A DNA stretch of 64,000 nt, taken from Histoplasma ohiense. Taxonomy: Eukaryota > Ascomycota > Eurotiomycetes > Onygenales > Ajellomycetaceae. Under the pieces are notes generated by a model that saw only the letters and a list, made by a program, of their open reading frames with translations, was not told where the DNA came from and searched no databases. Below, one piece after another: positions 24,550-37,019 of this stretch. The DNA lies in assembly GCA_017607445.1 (NCBI GenBank), contig JAEVHH010000006.1, forward strand, positions 434,001 to 498,000, in the 5' to 3' direction. Position 1 is the stretch's first letter, and every line of letters begins with the position of its first letter. The translations under genes were made by a program, and so were the position numbers.

Positions 24550-27500
24550 TTTATATTCTTGAGATCTAATCAGATTTTGTCTTCTACATAATATCAGATT
24601 GCAGAACTTCTTCTGATGTTCATTTGATTCTCATAATTTTGCTGAATGCTGATTATGAAAGCTTCTGCTCATTCACAGATTTTCTTAAGCTTGCTCATGA
24701 TGTTATCTGTCACTTGTATGAGACTGCAGATGTACATAGTTTCTCAGAAGTTCTCAGAGAAGTCTAGAACTTCTAAATTGTATCTGTGCAGAAGAAAGAA
24801 TGAGTTTATGTCTGTTGTAACAGAGTCTTGATCATTGATCACAATCTCAATGTGTGATAGCAGATGACTTCAGTTGTCTTGCATGTAATTGCAGAACTTA
24901 CAGAGAATATTCTTTATTGTTTGTATCATTCTCTCTGTAGCTCCATCAGTCTCTGAATGATACACTGTTGACAATTTTTGTTTGATTCTTAGCAGCTGAC
25001 ATACACAGATTCAGAGTGTGCTGATGAATTGACTGCCTCTATCTGATATAATGAATGAAGACAGACTGTGCATACAATAGAACAGACTTCAGACAAAGAC
25101 ATTCACAACTACTTCAGCATTCATTCTGTCACAGAGTTGCAGTATTACATTCTTACTGAGATGATTGACAATGACTAGAATATTTGTAGAACCTTCACTC
25201 TCAGATAGAGAAACTGCAAAGTCAATTGCTATATCACATCAGATTCATTCAGAGATAGACAGAAGTTTTAACATCTCTTTTCATCATTCACATCATACTG
25301 TTATCAAACCACAGCAATTGCAATTGTGTACAAATCAGTGTATGTTCTTTGACATGTTCAGTCAGTAGAAGTCTCAGACTACAATGCTGTACATGATCTT
25401 ACAGTCTGAATGCTCAGTCATTGATGAGTTGTGGATCTTCTGCATGATTTGTGTTTGTAGAGGTTCTGAATCAGAGACCCATTGTCTGTCTCAGAAGTAT
25501 AGACATCCATCATCACTGATTGAGTATGCTGAGATGTCTGTTTTTGAGTATACATCTGCAGAGAATTGAGATGCTCTGCTTTGTATGACTTCAGCAGCTT
25601 GTTGTCAGAATTCATCTGTCTCTGTTACTTGTCTTCATTGCTCTTCAAGCAAGAGGTATTGAGTATGGAATTGATTAACATGTATACAGAGTTCATCTGA
25701 CTGCATGGGACTTTCTATAATCACAGAGTTGATTAATCAATGCTCTCAGTGTTTCCATCTGTCATTCAGATCATCAGACAGTATATTTTATTCTCAGTGA
25801 AATAGAGCATCTGTGAGAGTGTTCTCTGCTCCTGATTGATAGTGAATCATGAATGAGAATTGGCTAAGGAACAATGATCAGTGTATATGTCTCTCAGTGA
25901 GCTTATAAGTGGTTGTGAAATATTTCAGATTCTTATGATCAGTAACAATCTTGAATCTCTCAACACTAATGAGTTTGAATTTTCATTCTTTGAAACATTG
26001 TATGATTGCTAGAAGCTTCTTGTTGTAGATCTTGTAGTTGCATTCAGTGGGTGACATTTTCTTCAAGATGAAGACACAAGGTTATAGAACATCTTCATTA
26101 TCATATTGTATTAGTGCCTCATCTACTACATAATCTGAGATGTCTGTTTTGAGAATCATATGCTTATCTGAATTGAATGATTGCAGCATTGAGATGTTTG
26201 TGAATATATGCTTCAGCTTTTTGAATGCTGCATCTGCTTCATCAGTTCATTGAAATACAGTGTCTTTTCAGATCAGATTCATCAGTGATTGTATAATATC
26301 AGAGAAGTCTTTGATGAATCTTCAGTAGAAGTTAGCAAATTCTAGAAAGCTTCTAGTTTCTTTTACTGAGACTGATGTCTCTCAGTTGAGGATTGCTTCC
26401 ACCTTCTTAGAATTCATGTGTACACTCTTTTCAGCTTTGATGATGAATTCTAGATAGATTGTAGACTTGATCTCAAAGTTGCATTTGTCAATGTTCACTT
26501 GCAGTCCAGCTTTTTGTAGATGATCAAGCACTTGTCATACATGCTTACAGTACTCAGTGAGCAATCCATCAGTGAAGATCAAGATATCATCCATGTACAC
26601 TGAGATGATCTCATTGAGCAGGTCTTGTAGAGCTCAGTTAATGTATTTCTGGAATGTACTTGAAGCATTCACTAATTCAAAGGGGATCACTGTTCATTCA
26701 TATAATCTGTAATACATATGAAAGACAGTTAGCCATTCATCATCTTCATTAATCCTTATCTTGTAGAAGGCTGCAGAGATGTCAAGTTTTGTAAATCATT
26801 TTGCTTTTTCTATTCATTTGAGTGTTTCATTGATGAGTGGGAGGGGATATTGATTCTTCTGTGTAATCTTATTGAGCTCTTGATAGTCAATGCAGAATCA
26901 TAAGTCTTCTTCTGATTTCTTTGCAAACAGTACAGATGCTGCAGCAGATGAGTTGCTAACATGAATGAAGTCTTTGTCTAGTAATCTGTTGAGCATTTTT
27001 TGTAGAACAAGGAGTTCATTGTGTGACATGCTGTAGAGAGAACCTCAGAGTGGTTGTGGATTCTTATCATCTTTTTTGATGAGTTTGATTATATGATCTA
27101 TACTGTGTTTTTGATGAGGAGGAAGTTTTTCAGCTTTCTTTTCATTGAACATGTCTGTGAAGTTCTTGTACAATTTGAGTAGTTCTTTGTGCAGTTTCTT
27201 AGAATTCTTGAGTTCTAGCTTTTCTAACACTTTCTTGATATCTGTCATGCTAGTGGTGAACACTTGAACATTCTTCTTTTTGTGTGCTTGATGGGTTAGT
27301 AGCTTGAATGCTTCTGCTGATATCTGAGTGAGATCAGTGATTCTGTTGATATCCTTTTCATAAATGCAGTTGTCTTCTGAGAAGATTAGACAACAGTTGC
27401 ATGTGTCTATCAGGGTTTCAAATTCTGTAAGTCATGACAGACTGAGCATTAAGTTGTACTCAAGATCTTGCACTTCATATACATAAACATTTCTTTTTTC

Positions 27501-29058
27501 ATATCCTTCTACATTGATGTTGAACTTTATCATATTGTAGGAGGTGGATTCTCTGGGGCCATTGAATTCACTGAGCTTACACAGTTCAGAAAAGGAGATA
27601 CACTGAAGCTTATGCTTTTCAATCAACTGAGTGTTTATAAGAGTGTAGTGAAGGAAACCACTGTCTATCATTGCTTGTATATTGACTAGACTATTTACAA
27701 TGATGGAGATCATGATTGTGTCTGCTTGTATTTTCTGTTCAAATCTTCAGCTCACTTCTTGCTTCTTAAGCTCTTGTCTGTGTTTTAGAGTGAGAGCTCT
27801 TTGTTTCTCTGTCCTTGTTCATTTGTAGGCATAGTTGCATTCACATGCAGTGTAGAAGCTGGGATCACTGTGTTGATGCACTGACTTGCAAAATGTCCCA
27901 GTCTATTGCAATGAATGTAAACTTCTCAGATGATTCAATCAGTAACTTCTTATTCAAAAAGATCAGATATTCTTAGCTGTTCTGTGTTCACATGAGAGGT
28001 TCAATCCATGATGTCTGTGGGGATGGTTGATGTAGTTGATGCAGTGGTAGATGTAAAGTTCTGTCTATGATTGTTACAGCTTTCTTGTACAGTGTTGAAA
28101 TGTGTGAGATTGTTGTTGAGTTGATGCAAGTGGGTGCAGTAGTTGTGATAATGTGAGGACATAAGATGCAAGATACAGAGCTTAAGCAGTTTGAAGTTGA
28201 TGTACTGACTTAGAAGATTAATTTTCACAGCATTGTCTCAGTTCTGTTCTTCTGCTTTGCAGATCTTGCTATTGAAATTGGGCAGATAGTTTGCTAGAGA
28301 AGTATTTCACTGACAATTTCTGTTCAGTCACTGCATTGCACACACTTGCAGTGTAGAGTTCAAGAATAGAACATTCAGTTGATGGAAGACTTCTTCAGAA
28401 GTACACATTTCATACATATATGACTCAATTCAGAGTTGAAATTTTGCTAGAGCATCTTCTTCTAGCTGACTATGAACATAGCAGACTTGTGAGAGCAGAG
28501 AGTCTATCACAGATTCATCTTTCTCAAGCTTGACTTTTGTCTTTCATTTTCAGACTAGATAGATCAAGAGCTTTTCTGTGAACTTGTCAAGAAGAGAAAG
28601 ATGTTTTTTTCTTTTGTATACAGAAGATATTGACATCTGTGTGATTTCTGATGTGTTTGTGCTCAGATAATTCAGTTGTTGTTGAAGCTTCATCATCTGC
28701 AAGAATTGCTGCTGAAGGAAATTACAAAGCTCAGTGTTATCTTCAGCAAGACTTCAATTCTCACTCATGAAGAGATGTTCATAATTCATCTCATTTTCAT
28801 ACAAGACCATGATTCTTAGTTCTGATAGCTTGAAGATCAGAAGATTCAGTTCTTATTCTTGAAGAAAATACTTTGTAAGCACTCAGACTTCTTCACAGCA
28901 CTATCACAGTGATGCAGCTTTGTAGAACTTTGGAAATTGCAGATGTTATCACAACAACACAGCTTTGTAAAGGCTTGATAACTTATTCTTAACTTGAGCA
29001 CCTGGGTGCAATCATAAACATAGGGCACTCAGGCTGACACAGAAGAATCAATTCATAA
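24550..29058 (-). pseudogene. G1 copy C pol, gag and leader
   Basis: The rest of minus copy C. Read from 29058 down: leader, diverged G1b gag (about 27790-28800), protease 27432-27713 with IDSG near 27670, and an open linker at 27045-27263. Then RT with a readable YMDDILIF near 26590, RNase H and integrase down to 24550. Stops are mostly TGA. The gag-pol junction reads GAGAAAC, which is one G-to-A from the canonical heptamer GGGAAAC. Confidence 0.85.
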
Positions 29059-29506
29059 TATAACAGACATACTTTGATTAATAATCTAGCACTATTCTAA
29101 ATACAGATTATGAATTGATTAAGAAAAGAAAGAGAAAAGAGATCAGAAGAAAAGATTGTACAAAGAGGATTCTTATAGAGAGGAGATCAGAGCAGAAGAA
29201 TATCAGAAGCCACTTCACAGTGAAGCATGGAGTGGAGTACAGAGCAGAAGAACATTGAGAGTTACACAGAAGAATCATTAGAACTACACAAGCACAGAGC
29301 ACAAGACAGAAGACATTACACAGAAGAATTGTTAGAACTACACAAGTGCAGAGTGCAAGGCAGAAGAGGTTACATGAAAGAATCATTAGAGGCTACGCGA
29401 GTGTGGAGCGCAATAACAGAGATGAGTAGATGTACACGAGCGTGGAATGTGAGGCAGAAGGGGTTGATTGCATAAGTTAACTACTAACGGGTGCTAACCC
29501 GTCACA
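29059..29506 (-). repeat. 5' LTR of G1 copy C
   Basis: 448 bp, pair of 11470-11917. The inner end is decayed (TATAACAG instead of TGTAAC). The outer 120 bases keep CpG sites (ctacgcgag, cacgagcgtgg, cgggtgctaacccgtcaca). Confidence 0.92.
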
Positions 29507-29611
29507 CACAGAGTGCAATAACAGAGATGAGTAGATGTATGTGAGTGTGGAATATGAGGCAGAAGAGGTTGATTGTGTAAGTTAACTACTAATAAATGCT
29601 AACCCGTCACA
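29507..29611 (-). repeat. 5' LTR of copy A, outer part
   Basis: 29507-29511 is the CACAG duplication; 29512-29611 is the distal part of the copy A LTR, ending ACCCGTCACA. Its flank, AGCAA (29612-29616), should be duplicated beyond the left edge of the window. Confidence 0.88.
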
Positions 29612-29824
29612 AGCAAATGCTCTGAGCATGTTTCAGAAATACATTAACTGAGCTCTATAAGATCTGCTCAATGAGATTATCTCAGTATACATAAACAATA
29701 TTCTGATCTTCACTGATGAATCACTCACTGAGCACTGCAAGTATGTACAACAAGTGCTTGACTGCCTATGAAAAGCTGAACTGTAAATGAACATTGACAA
29801 ATGTGACTTTGAGATCAAGTCTAC
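29612..29824 (+). pseudogene. G1 copy F, RT fragment
   Basis: 213 bp of plus-strand G1 RT lying between copy A and copy G. It starts at the ANALSMFQKYIN region and runs through a decayed active-site box (INNILIFTD, formerly YMDDILIFTD). It is the exposed sliver of an older host element whose other parts lie outside the window on both sides. Confidence 0.85.
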
Positions 29825-30357
29825 TGTAACAGACGTACTTCAATTAACGATCTAGCACTATTCTAATACAGATTACAAATTGATTAAGAAAAGAAAGAGA
29901 AAAGAAATCAGAAGAAAAGATTGTACAAAGAGGGTTCTTATAGAGAGAAGTTCAAAACAGAAGAATATCAGAAGCCACTTCACAGTGAAGTATGAAGTGA
30001 AAGAATATTAAGAGCTACACAGAAGAATCATTAGAAACTATACAAGTATGAAATGTGGAATGAGAGAATCATTGAAAGCTACACAGAAGAATTGTTAGAG
30101 ACTACACAAATGCAGAATATAGAGCAGAAGAATATTAGAAGCTACACAGAAGAATCATTAAAGACTACACAAACACAGAACACAGAGTGAAAGAATGTTA
30201 AGAACTATATGAAAGAATCATTAGAAATTATATAAGTGTGAAGCACAGAGTGAAAGAACATTGAGAGTTATGCAAGATCACAACAGTCAGAAACAAGTGA
30301 GTGTAGAAAAGAAGTTGATTGTGTAAGTTAATTACTAATAAATGCTAATTCATCACA
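29825..30357 (-). repeat. 3' LTR of G1 copy G
   Basis: 533-bp LTR, heavily decayed (ends ATTCATCACA), with two of five CpG sites left at the outer end. The outer flank is TCTAC (29820-29824). Confidence 0.92.
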
Positions 30358-33300
30358 TTATCCCTCTCTATCAGAGTGAGTGAGAACTTGTAGATGTCAA
30401 GGATGATGATGTTCTTCAAGACAAATGCAGATTCCCAGATTGGATAATTGTATTCTACTCATTTGATGAGATATTCACAGTGGTGATGATTGATTCTATT
30501 GTCAAGAATTGCTTCAATTTCTCACTTGAGTTTATTGTCTTCTTCTACAATGACAGATGACTGTCAATCAGAGGTTCTCTGTGAGAGGAATGAATTCTCA
30601 GCCACAGATTGAAGCAGATTTGTATGAAAGATATCATGAATATCAGATGAGATGTTGAGTTGATAATCATATATATCTAACACTTTCTTCACTGTATATT
30701 TGATGTGATGATAATCTAGTGTATGTGAGGGATGATCTGTTTTTATATTCTTGAGATTCAGTCAGACTTTGTCTTCTATATAATATTGAATTGCAGAACT
30801 TCTTCTGATGTTTGTTTGATTCTCATAATCTTGCTAAATACTGATCATTGAAGCTTCTGCTCATTCACAGACTTTCTTCAACTTGCTCACAATGTTCTCT
30901 GCTGTCTGTATGAAGCTGCAGATGTATGTGGTTTCTTAAGAAGTTTCAGAAAAGTTCAGAATCTTTAAGTTGTATCTATATAGAAGAAAGAATGAGCTTA
31001 CATCTGTTGTGATAAAATCTCAACTGTTAATTGCAATCTCAGTGTGTGACAGCAGATTGTTTCAGTTGTTTTGTATATAATTGCAGAACTTATAGAGAAT
31101 GTTCTTTACTGTTTATATCATTCTCTTGATAGCTTCATCAATCTCTGAGTGATACACTGTTGATAACTTTTGTTTGATTCTTAATAATTGACATATATGA
31201 GCTCAGAGTGCACTGACAAATTGACTGTCTCTATCTGACACAATGAATGAAGACAGACTGTGTATACAATAGAACAGACTTCTGACAAAGACATCTGCAA
31301 CTACTTCAGCATTCATCTTGTCACAGAGCTGTAGTATTACATTCTTGCTGAGTCAGTCAACAATGACTAGAATGTTTGTAGAACCTCCACTTTCAGATAA
31401 GAAAACTGCAAAATCAATAGCTATATCACATCAAATTCAATCAGAGACAGATAGAAGCTTCAGCATCTCTTTTCAGTGTTCATATCATATCATCACTGAG
31501 TCACAGCAATCACAGTTGTGTATAAATCAGTGTATATCTTTTGACATATCTGATCAGTAGAATTCTCAGACAACAATGTTGTATATGATTTCACATTCTG
31601 AGTATTCAATCATTGATGAGTTATGAATTTCTTGCATTATCTGTGTTTATAGAAATTCTGAATCAGAGACTCATCATCTATCTCAAAAGTATAAGTAGTT
31701 GTTATCATCAATCAAATATACTGAGATATCTGTTCTTGAGTATACATCTGCAGAGAATCAGAGTGCTTTGCTTCATACAGCTTCAGCAGCTTGTTGTCAG
31801 AATTCATCTACTTCTGCTATTAGTCTTCATTGTTCTTCAAGCAAGAGTTTTTGAGCTTGAGACTGGTTGATATATACATGGGGTTCATCTGATTGCATAG
31901 AACTTTCTATAATTGCAGAATCAATTAATCAATGCTCTCAGTGTTTTCATCTGTCATTCAAATCATCAGATGATATATCTTGTTCTCAGTGAGACAGAGC
32001 ATCCACAAGAATGTTCTCTACTTCAGATTGATAACAAATTGTGAATGAAAAACAGCTAAGAAACAATGATCAACACATATGTCTTTCAATAAGTTTACAA
32101 GTGATTGTGAAGTACTCTAAGTTCTTATGATCAATAACAATCTCAAATTTCTCAATGCTCATAAGTTCAGACTCTCATTTTTCAAGATATTGTATGATCA
32201 CTAGAAGCTTCTTGTTGTAGATCTTGTAGTTGCATTCAGCAGATAACATCTTTTTTGAGATGAAGACACAAGATCATAGAATATCTTCATTATCATATTG
32301 TATTAATATCTCATCTACTACATAACTCAAGATGTCTGTTTCAAGAATTATATGCTTATTCAGATTGAATGATTGCAGCATCAGAGTGTTTGTGAATATA
32401 CACTTCAGCTTCTTGAATACTGCATCTGCTTCATCAGTTCATTGAAATACAGTGTCTTTTCAGATCAGATTCATCAGTGATTGTACAATATTGAAGAAGT
32501 CTTTGATGAATCTTCAGTAGAAGTTGATGAATTCTGAAAAGCTTCTAGTCTCTTTTATCAAGAATGATATCTTTCAGTTGAGAATTGCTTTCATCTTCTT
32601 AGAATCCATGTGTACATCTTTTTCAGCTTCAATGATGAATTCTAGATAGATCATAGACTTGGTTTCAAAGTCACATTTATCAATTTCCACTTGCAGTTCA
32701 GCTTTTTGTAGATGATCAAGCATTTGTTGTATGTGCTTGCAGTGCTCAGTGAGCAGTCCATCAGTGAAGATCAGAATATCATTCATATACACTGAGACAA
32801 TCTTATCAAGCAGATCTTGTAGAGCTCAGTTAATGTATTTCTGAAACATGCTCAGAGTGTTTGCTAATTCAAAGAGAATCACTGTTCATTTGTATAATTC
32901 ATAACATGTACAAAAAGCAGTTAGTCATTCATCATCTTCATTAATTCTTATTTTATAGAAGGCTGCAGAGATGTTAAGCTTTGTAAATCATTTTACTTTT
33001 TCTATTCATTCAAGTATTTTATTGATGAGTGAGAGAGAGTATCAGTTCTTCTGTGTAATTTTGTTGAGTTCTTGATAGTCAATGCAGAATTGTAAGTCTT
33101 CTTCTGATTTCTTTGTGAACAGTATAAATGCTGCAGTGGGTGAGTTGCTAACATGAATAAAGTCTTTGTTCAGTAGTCTGTTGAGTGTTTTTTGTAGAAC
33201 AAAGAGCTTATCATATGATATGCTGTAGAGAGAATCTCAGAGTGATTGTGAATTTTTACTGTTTTTCTTGATGAGCTCAATTGTATGATCTATACCAGGT

Positions 33301-33923
33301 TCTTAGTGAGAAGAAAGCTTTTCAGCTTCTTTTTTATTGAATATGTCTGTGAAGTCTTTGTATGATTCAGATAGTTCTTTGCATGATTTCTTGGAATCTT
33401 TGAGTTCTAGCTTTTCTAATACTTTTTTGATATTCATTATACTAACAGCAAACACTTGGACATTCTTCTTCTCATATGCTTGATAAATTAGTAGTTTGTA
33501 CACTTCTGCTGATATCTGGATGAGATCAGTGGTTCTATCAACATTCTTCTTGTAAACACAGTCATCTTCTGAGAAAATAAGACAGTGATTGCATGCATTC
33601 AACAAAGTTTCAAATTCTGTGAGTCATGATAGACTGAGTATTAGATTGTACTCAAGATCTTGTATTTTGTATACATATACATTCTTTTTCTTGTGTTCTT
33701 CTATATTGACATTAAATCTTATCATGTTGTAGAAGGTGGATCCTCTGAGGTCATTAAATTCACTGAGTTTACACAGTTTAGAAAAGAGAATACACTGAAG
33801 CTTATACTTCTCAATCAGCTGAATGTCTATAAGAGTGTAATGAAGAAAACCACTGTCTATCATTGCTCATATATTGACTAGACTATTTATAAAAACAGAG
33901 ATTATGATTGCATCTGCTTGTAT
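30345..33923 (-). pseudogene. G1 copy G pol
   Basis: Exactly 3579 bp from the position equivalent to copy E's marker Met (here an Ile codon) to the stop TAG at 30345-30347 inside the LTR. Protease is open at 33624-33863 (IDSG near 33850) and the linker at 33303-33605. The RT box is mutated to YMNDILIFTD in 32574-32792. Integrase and chromodomain lie below 31900 and are much decayed. All stops seen while scanning are TGA or CpG-derived. Confidence 0.85.
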
Positions 33924-33976
33924 TTTCTGCTCAAATCTTCAGCTAGCTTTCTGCTTCTTGAGCTCTTGTCTATGTT

Positions 33977-34074
33977 TTAGAGTGAGAGCTTGTCTTTTCC
34001 CTGTTCTTGCCTGTCCGCAGGTGACACAGCATTCACACATGTGAAGAGTTTACTCAGAGTGATTGTATTCAGAC
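33977..34074 (-). pseudogene. G1 copy G gag, C-terminal end
   Basis: The last 98 bp of gag, with TAA at 33977-33979 and an intact heptamer GGGAAAA at 33995-34001. The rest of gag and the 5' LTR are cut off by LTR H at 34075 and would lie beyond the window or be lost. Confidence 0.8.
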
Positions 34075-34560
34075 TGTAACGGGCGTACTTCGATTAACGA
34101 TTTGATACTATTCTAATTACAGATTACAAATTGATTAAGAAAAGAAAGAGAAAAGAAATCAGAAGAAAAGGTTGTATGAAGAGGGTTCTTATAGAGGGAA
34201 ATTTGAAGTGGAAGAATATCAGAAGCCACTCCACAGTGGAGCACAGAGTGGAAGAATGTTAAGAGCTACACAGAAGAATTGTTAGAAACTACACAAGTGC
34301 AGAGTGTGAGATGAAAGAATCATTGAGAGCTATACAGAAGAATTGTTAGAAACTATATGAGTGCAGAGTGTGAGGTGAGAGAATCATTGAAAGCTACACA
34401 GAAGAATTGTTAGAAACTATATGAGTGCAGAGCATGGAGTGGGAGAATCATTGAGAACTATGCAGAAGAATTGTTAGAAACTATATAAGCATGAAATGTG
34501 AAGTGAGAGAATCATTGAAGACTACATAAAAGAATCATTAGAGACTACATGAGTGCAGAA
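34075..34560 (-). repeat. G1 LTR H, truncated by LINE T1
   Basis: Starts TGTAACGGGCGTACTTCG with four of five terminal CpG sites kept. It carries about four copies of the 63-bp unit ('gaagaattgttagaaact...'), more than the other LTRs. It ends abruptly at the (ATT)n tail of the next element. The missing remainder is not found at the far end of that LINE within the window. Confidence 0.88.
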
Positions 34561-34972
34561 TTATTATTATTATTATTCTTCAATTATAGATGTATACAGT
34601 CAGTGACTATGACATCTACCTGAAATACTTCAGGATTTTTCAAATCAAGAATATTCTAATATACAAAAACAATTTGACACATGCATTAACAGAATTCCAG
34701 CCCAGAATCAAACAACTATTCAAACTATTCAATCCAAAAATAAAATCAAAAGAATGTCAATGGGTTAGCACAACTCAACTTCAAAACAAAGGAAATAAAT
34801 ATTATAAAAGACAGCAGCTATTAAAAATCAACAGAAAAGAAAAAAAACATTTGCAATGACTATTATCAACAAATAATGAAGCAAACTGCTTGAAACAAAT
34901 GAAAATTAACAATAAACAAAGTTAAAGAAAAGATCAAAATAAAATAAACAAAAACAACTGATCTAAATATCA

Positions 34973-35893
34973 TCAAGTGACACTATTCAAAAAAGCTCTT
35001 GTAGCAACATTGGACTCATTTAAATATTCAATTAAGAACATATTTCCAGCTTTAGTATTGAATAACAAACTCAAACTTAACTGATTCAGTTGATACTTCT
35101 CTCTCAGTCTCAATCTTAGTTCTGAATACTTTGTACAAAGTAACAGAAGATGCTCTGGATTTTCATATAACTGATAATCTGAATATAGATCATTTAAATC
35201 ATCTTTAAACTTTGCTAAATATGATTTGAAATATCCATGTCCAAGCTTTAGCTGCATTATTGTAGCAAAAAGTTTCTTCTTACACTTTATTGAGCAAGTC
35301 TTCCACTTTGGCTTAGTTTCAAATCTGGAATAATGCACACTTTTTCTTTGCATGAACCAGACATCTTGCCACTTTTGTAAACATAATTCTCTTATTCTTC
35401 TTTTAATAAAAGACCATGTTACAATTCTTTGACAGCAGACTTCTAACTCAGTGGCTTTTTTTGCAGCTTTATCAGCCATTTCATTGCCATATATACCCAT
35501 GTGAGCAGGCACCCAGTGAAGATGAATAGAACAATTGAGTGAGATTTTTCTTTGAATATTTTGAAGACTTTTCAAAATCAGCTCTAGCATTGACTGTCCA
35601 CTGCTGATTTTATTACTTTGAAGTCTTTTAAGCTCTGCTTGACTATCAGAGAATATCCAAATATGCTCAAATCTTTTCCATTGTTCAATCTTCATTTCAA
35701 TCAATTTGAAAGCTCTTGAAACTGCAAATAATTCAGCATTAAAAACTTCTGACTCTTTTCCAATTTGCCAAGAATCAAGAATATAGTTTTTATCATTTTC
35801 TGAATATGCTATTCCAGCTCCAAGATTGCCTGTTTTCTCACATTTTGAGCCATCAGTGTATATAAGAATTGCTTTATTTTTCATTTGTTTCAA
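34973..35893 (-). CDS. T1 ORF2 RNase H domain (fragment of ORF2)
   Basis: 306 open codons. RNase HI signature: D in IYTDGSK, E in NAELFAV, D in SDSQAEL, and the late D in GNEMADKAA with HWVPAHMG just before it. This is the standard arrangement in Tad-clade LINEs. A C-terminal Cys/His area follows (LLLLCTKYSELR). It is joined upstream through a TGA (was TGG, 35978 region) to the RT part and is not a separate gene. Confidence 0.9.
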   Translation of the reverse strand: MKQMKNKAILIYTDGSKCEKTGNLGAGIAYSENDKNYILDSWQIGKESEVFNAELFAVSRAFKLIEMKIEQWKRFEHIWIFSDSQAELKRLQSNKISSGQSMLELILKSLQNIQRKISLNCSIHLHWVPAHMGIYGNEMADKAAKKATELEVCCQRIVTWSFIKRRIRELCLQKWQDVWFMQRKSVHYSRFETKPKWKTCSIKCKKKLFATIMQLKLGHGYFKSYLAKFKDDLNDLYSDYQLYENPEHLLLLCTKYSELRLRLREKYQLNQLSLSLLFNTKAGNMFLIEYLNESNVATRAFLNSVT

Positions 35894-35974
35894 AAGCTTT
35901 AAATGTTCTTGAGTCTGATCTTCTTTTGAAAGTTGACTAATGTTTAAATCAACAAGATTATCAAGACTTTTCTT

Positions 35975-36734
35975 TCAAGGAGAGAGATTTTCAATAGCTA
36001 CTCTCTCTACATTTAAACTATAGAAACAGTTCTTAATCATTGAGCAAATTCTAAATAACTGAGATGGTATCCTTCTTCTTTGTAAAGAACTTGAATTTTC
36101 AGATAAATCAGTCTCATTCCAATCAAGATAAAGTTCCCAATCTAATTCTAATCCATTTGACTCATTTGGAAAAGAACTTGAAACTCTCTTTCTAATAGAA
36201 TGATATGAATATAGCTTCATAATTCTGAGAGCATAATTCATACAGATTTTATCAAATCTCACTTGTGGTGGAGAAATAGAGGCTTCAATTTCTATAGCTT
36301 TAATTGAAGTAGTTTTGAATACTTCTAGAATCTTTCTTAAAGCTGAGTTTTGAAGTTTTTGAAACCTTTCTATAAAGTGTTTTTGATCTCTCCACCACAC
36401 CTGAACTGCATAATCTGAAACAGAGGTCACACAGGCAATATATAATTGTCTCATTGCTTGAAATGTCAGACCTCTTTCAGTATTTGAAAGTCTCAATATA
36501 CTGTTTAAAATTCTTTCAGCATTTGCAGTTTTTATTTGCACATGAGATTTAAAATTCAATTGAGAATCTAATCAGACATTAAGCCATCTAACTGAGTTTT
36601 TAGGTTTAACTGAATGATTTAAAAGCTTAACTTCAGTATCTTTTTCTCTGAAATTTGAATAAAAATGAATTAATTCAGTTTTGTTCATATCAAAAACAAT
36701 GTTTTTTGATTTTGCTTTTTCAATCATTTCAGTT
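35975..36734 (-). pseudogene. T1 ORF2, region after RT palm
   Basis: Open at 35975-36559 (194 codons: YIACVTSVSDYAVQVWW, typical thumb/connection of LINE RT), then one TGA (W position) and on to the G2 insertion. Same frame as the RNase H. With 44193-46369 it restores an ORF2 of exactly 1313 codons. Confidence 0.88.
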
Positions 36735-36739
36735 GCTGC

Positions 36740-37002
36740 TGTGAGGTGTAGTGACAGTGTGAAGAGTAACAGTAGAAGATAGTTTATAGTGTAATGAAGA
36801 TAATAGTAATATATTGTAGAGTGTAATATAGTAGCATAATGTAGTGTAGCTAATCGCTAAGGAAGAAAAGAAAGAGAAAGAAGATGTGCGAAATACATAC
36901 ATCGATATATATATACATATAGAAATAGCGGTAGCGAGAGTATAATGGAAAGAGGTAAGAATAAGTGAAGATAATAAGGAAATAATAAACAAGTGCATTA
37001 CA
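36740..37002 (-). repeat. 3' LTR of G2
   Basis: 263 bp, TG...CA (plus-strand TGTGAGG...GCATTACA). It keeps a few CpG sites (aatcgctaagg, gtgcgaaat) that are CA or TG in the 5' LTR. The open frame read through it on the minus strand is just the LTR, not a gene. Confidence 0.94.
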
Positions 37003-37019
37003 ATTGCCCCCCTTTTTTA
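37003..37019 (-). promoter_or_regulatory. Polypurine tract of G2
   Basis: Minus strand AAAAAAGGGGGGCAAT immediately before the 3' LTR; the expected plus-strand primer. Confidence 0.85.

Larger units (their letters stand above)
34561..36739 (-). mobile_element. Tad-like LINE T1, 3' part
   Basis: 3' end of a minus-strand non-LTR retrotransposon. The (ATT)n run at about 34562-34581 is the tail. Then comes a 3' UTR of about 390 bp, the RNase H end of ORF2 (34973 up) and the RT thumb region. G2 interrupts it after 36739, with GCTGC duplicated at 36735-36739 and 44193-44197. It is much less mutated than G1, with long open stretches. Confidence 0.92.

Noticed and set aside
34590..34859. 89-codon plus-strand ORF
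   Set aside because: Lies antisense over the T1 3' UTR with Asn/Lys-rich composition typical of AT-rich DNA; no supporting motif.
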